The position numbers and the translations under genes were made by a program. A stretch of DNA of 64,000 nt from Leptasterias polaris. Its lineage: Eukaryota > Echinodermata > Asteroidea > Forcipulatida > Asteriidae. Position 1 is the first letter of the stretch. The number at the start of each line of letters is the position of its first letter. The notes under the pieces were generated by a model. That model was not told the origin of the DNA. It saw only the letters and a program-made list of their open reading frames with translations, and ran no database searches. Location of the stretch: NCBI GenBank assembly GCA_037783415.1, contig JAZGTN010000022.1:1364001-1428000 (forward strand), written 5' to 3'. Shown here piece after piece: positions 63,595 through 64,000 of this stretch.

Positions 63595-63897
63595 GGGGCG
63601 GTTGGGTTGACTAAGTAATACCTCCCTCGCCTACCTTGTATGAACCCGGTTCGATACCCGCCGGGGGGGGGGGGGGGGGGGGACTATATGTATTTGTTTT
63701 CAGTCCCTACCTGACTGCCTAGGTTTTCCATGGAATAATTCTCTGTGGTTTTCCTCCCACATCTAAAACTGAAACTTTCTTATACTTGTGTTTCTGTCCA
63801 TGGGGTTCTTGGCTAGTAGGCCTGAAGTGGTTTAGTTCCCCCTTTCTGAGAATTCTTGGCTTCAACGACCACCAGATTGAATAAAATGAAATGAAAT
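63595..63897 (+). mobile_element. tRNA-derived SINE, second type
   Basis: The B box GGTTCGATACCC is at 63648-63659. A run of 20 G follows (63663-63682), then TTTTCAGTCCCTACCTGACT and AGGTTTTCC as in the 25764 copy, and an A-rich tail near 63877-63897. The A box is weak. Confidence 0.65.
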
Positions 63898-64000
63898 TAC
63901 GGATATTTATGGATGGAGCGCAAATTTCTAGCCGATTCGCACTATACTGAACTGAAATTTGAAGGTAAACAGGTAAAACATTATTCGTGCACCTGTGGGG

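Overview
This is a eukaryotic, AT-rich, repeat-dense stretch of animal nuclear DNA. The only host gene I can defend is the 5' part of a small-conductance Ca2+-activated K+ channel gene (SK/KCNN family) on the minus strand. Its first coding exon (47836-48672) encodes a long disordered N-terminus plus transmembrane segment S1. A separate 96-bp exon (28488-28583) encodes S2 and ends in the family motif YHAREIQ. Both exons start and end in phase 0 and have canonical splice sites, so they join in frame across a 19.25-kb intron. The next expected exon (S3 onward) is not visible anywhere between 28487 and position 1, so intron 2 probably leaves the window. Everything below about 48 kb would then be intronic, and 48.7-64 kb is the 5' flank or untranslated region.

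The repeat content suggests a marine deuterostome, most likely an echinoderm. tRNA-Leu-like SINEs, short TTAA-flanked elements and foldback elements ending in GGGCCCAATTTCAT-like sequence resemble repeats I associate from memory with sea stars and their relatives. That assignment is inference; no rRNA or mitochondrial marker is present.

Layout: 1-2954 is the end of a Ty3/gypsy pol reading frame (RNase H, integrase, Pro-rich tail), followed by a polypurine tract and a probable 3' LTR that contains two identical 91-bp direct repeats. 6.5-8.2 kb is bounded by perfect 53-bp inverted repeats and holds a duplicated 99-bp block. 8.8-9.0 kb is the tail of a non-LTR retrotransposon. 10.2-11.5 kb holds a SINE, a foldback element and a MITE. 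16.0-17.0 kb is a 75-bp minisatellite followed by a SINE. 19.7-20.1 and 24.8-26.0 kb hold more SINEs and a TTAA-flanked element. 28.5 kb is KCNN exon 2. 29.6, 35.5-36.1, 37.4, 41.1 and 43.8-45.5 kb are short inverted-repeat elements, one nested in another with a target duplication. 46.7 kb is a G-rich minisatellite. 47.8-48.7 kb is KCNN exon 1. The upstream flank has foldback elements (51.4 and 54.1 kb), tandem duplications (50.8, 59.8, 63.2 and 63.4 kb) and a SINE at the right edge.

Sixteen mononucleotide G or C runs of 14-27 bp are scattered through the window, many next to or inside repeats. I see no operon, CRISPR array, rRNA or independent functional tRNA gene. Apart from the retroelement and the channel exons, the many short open frames look like chance or repeat-derived frames.
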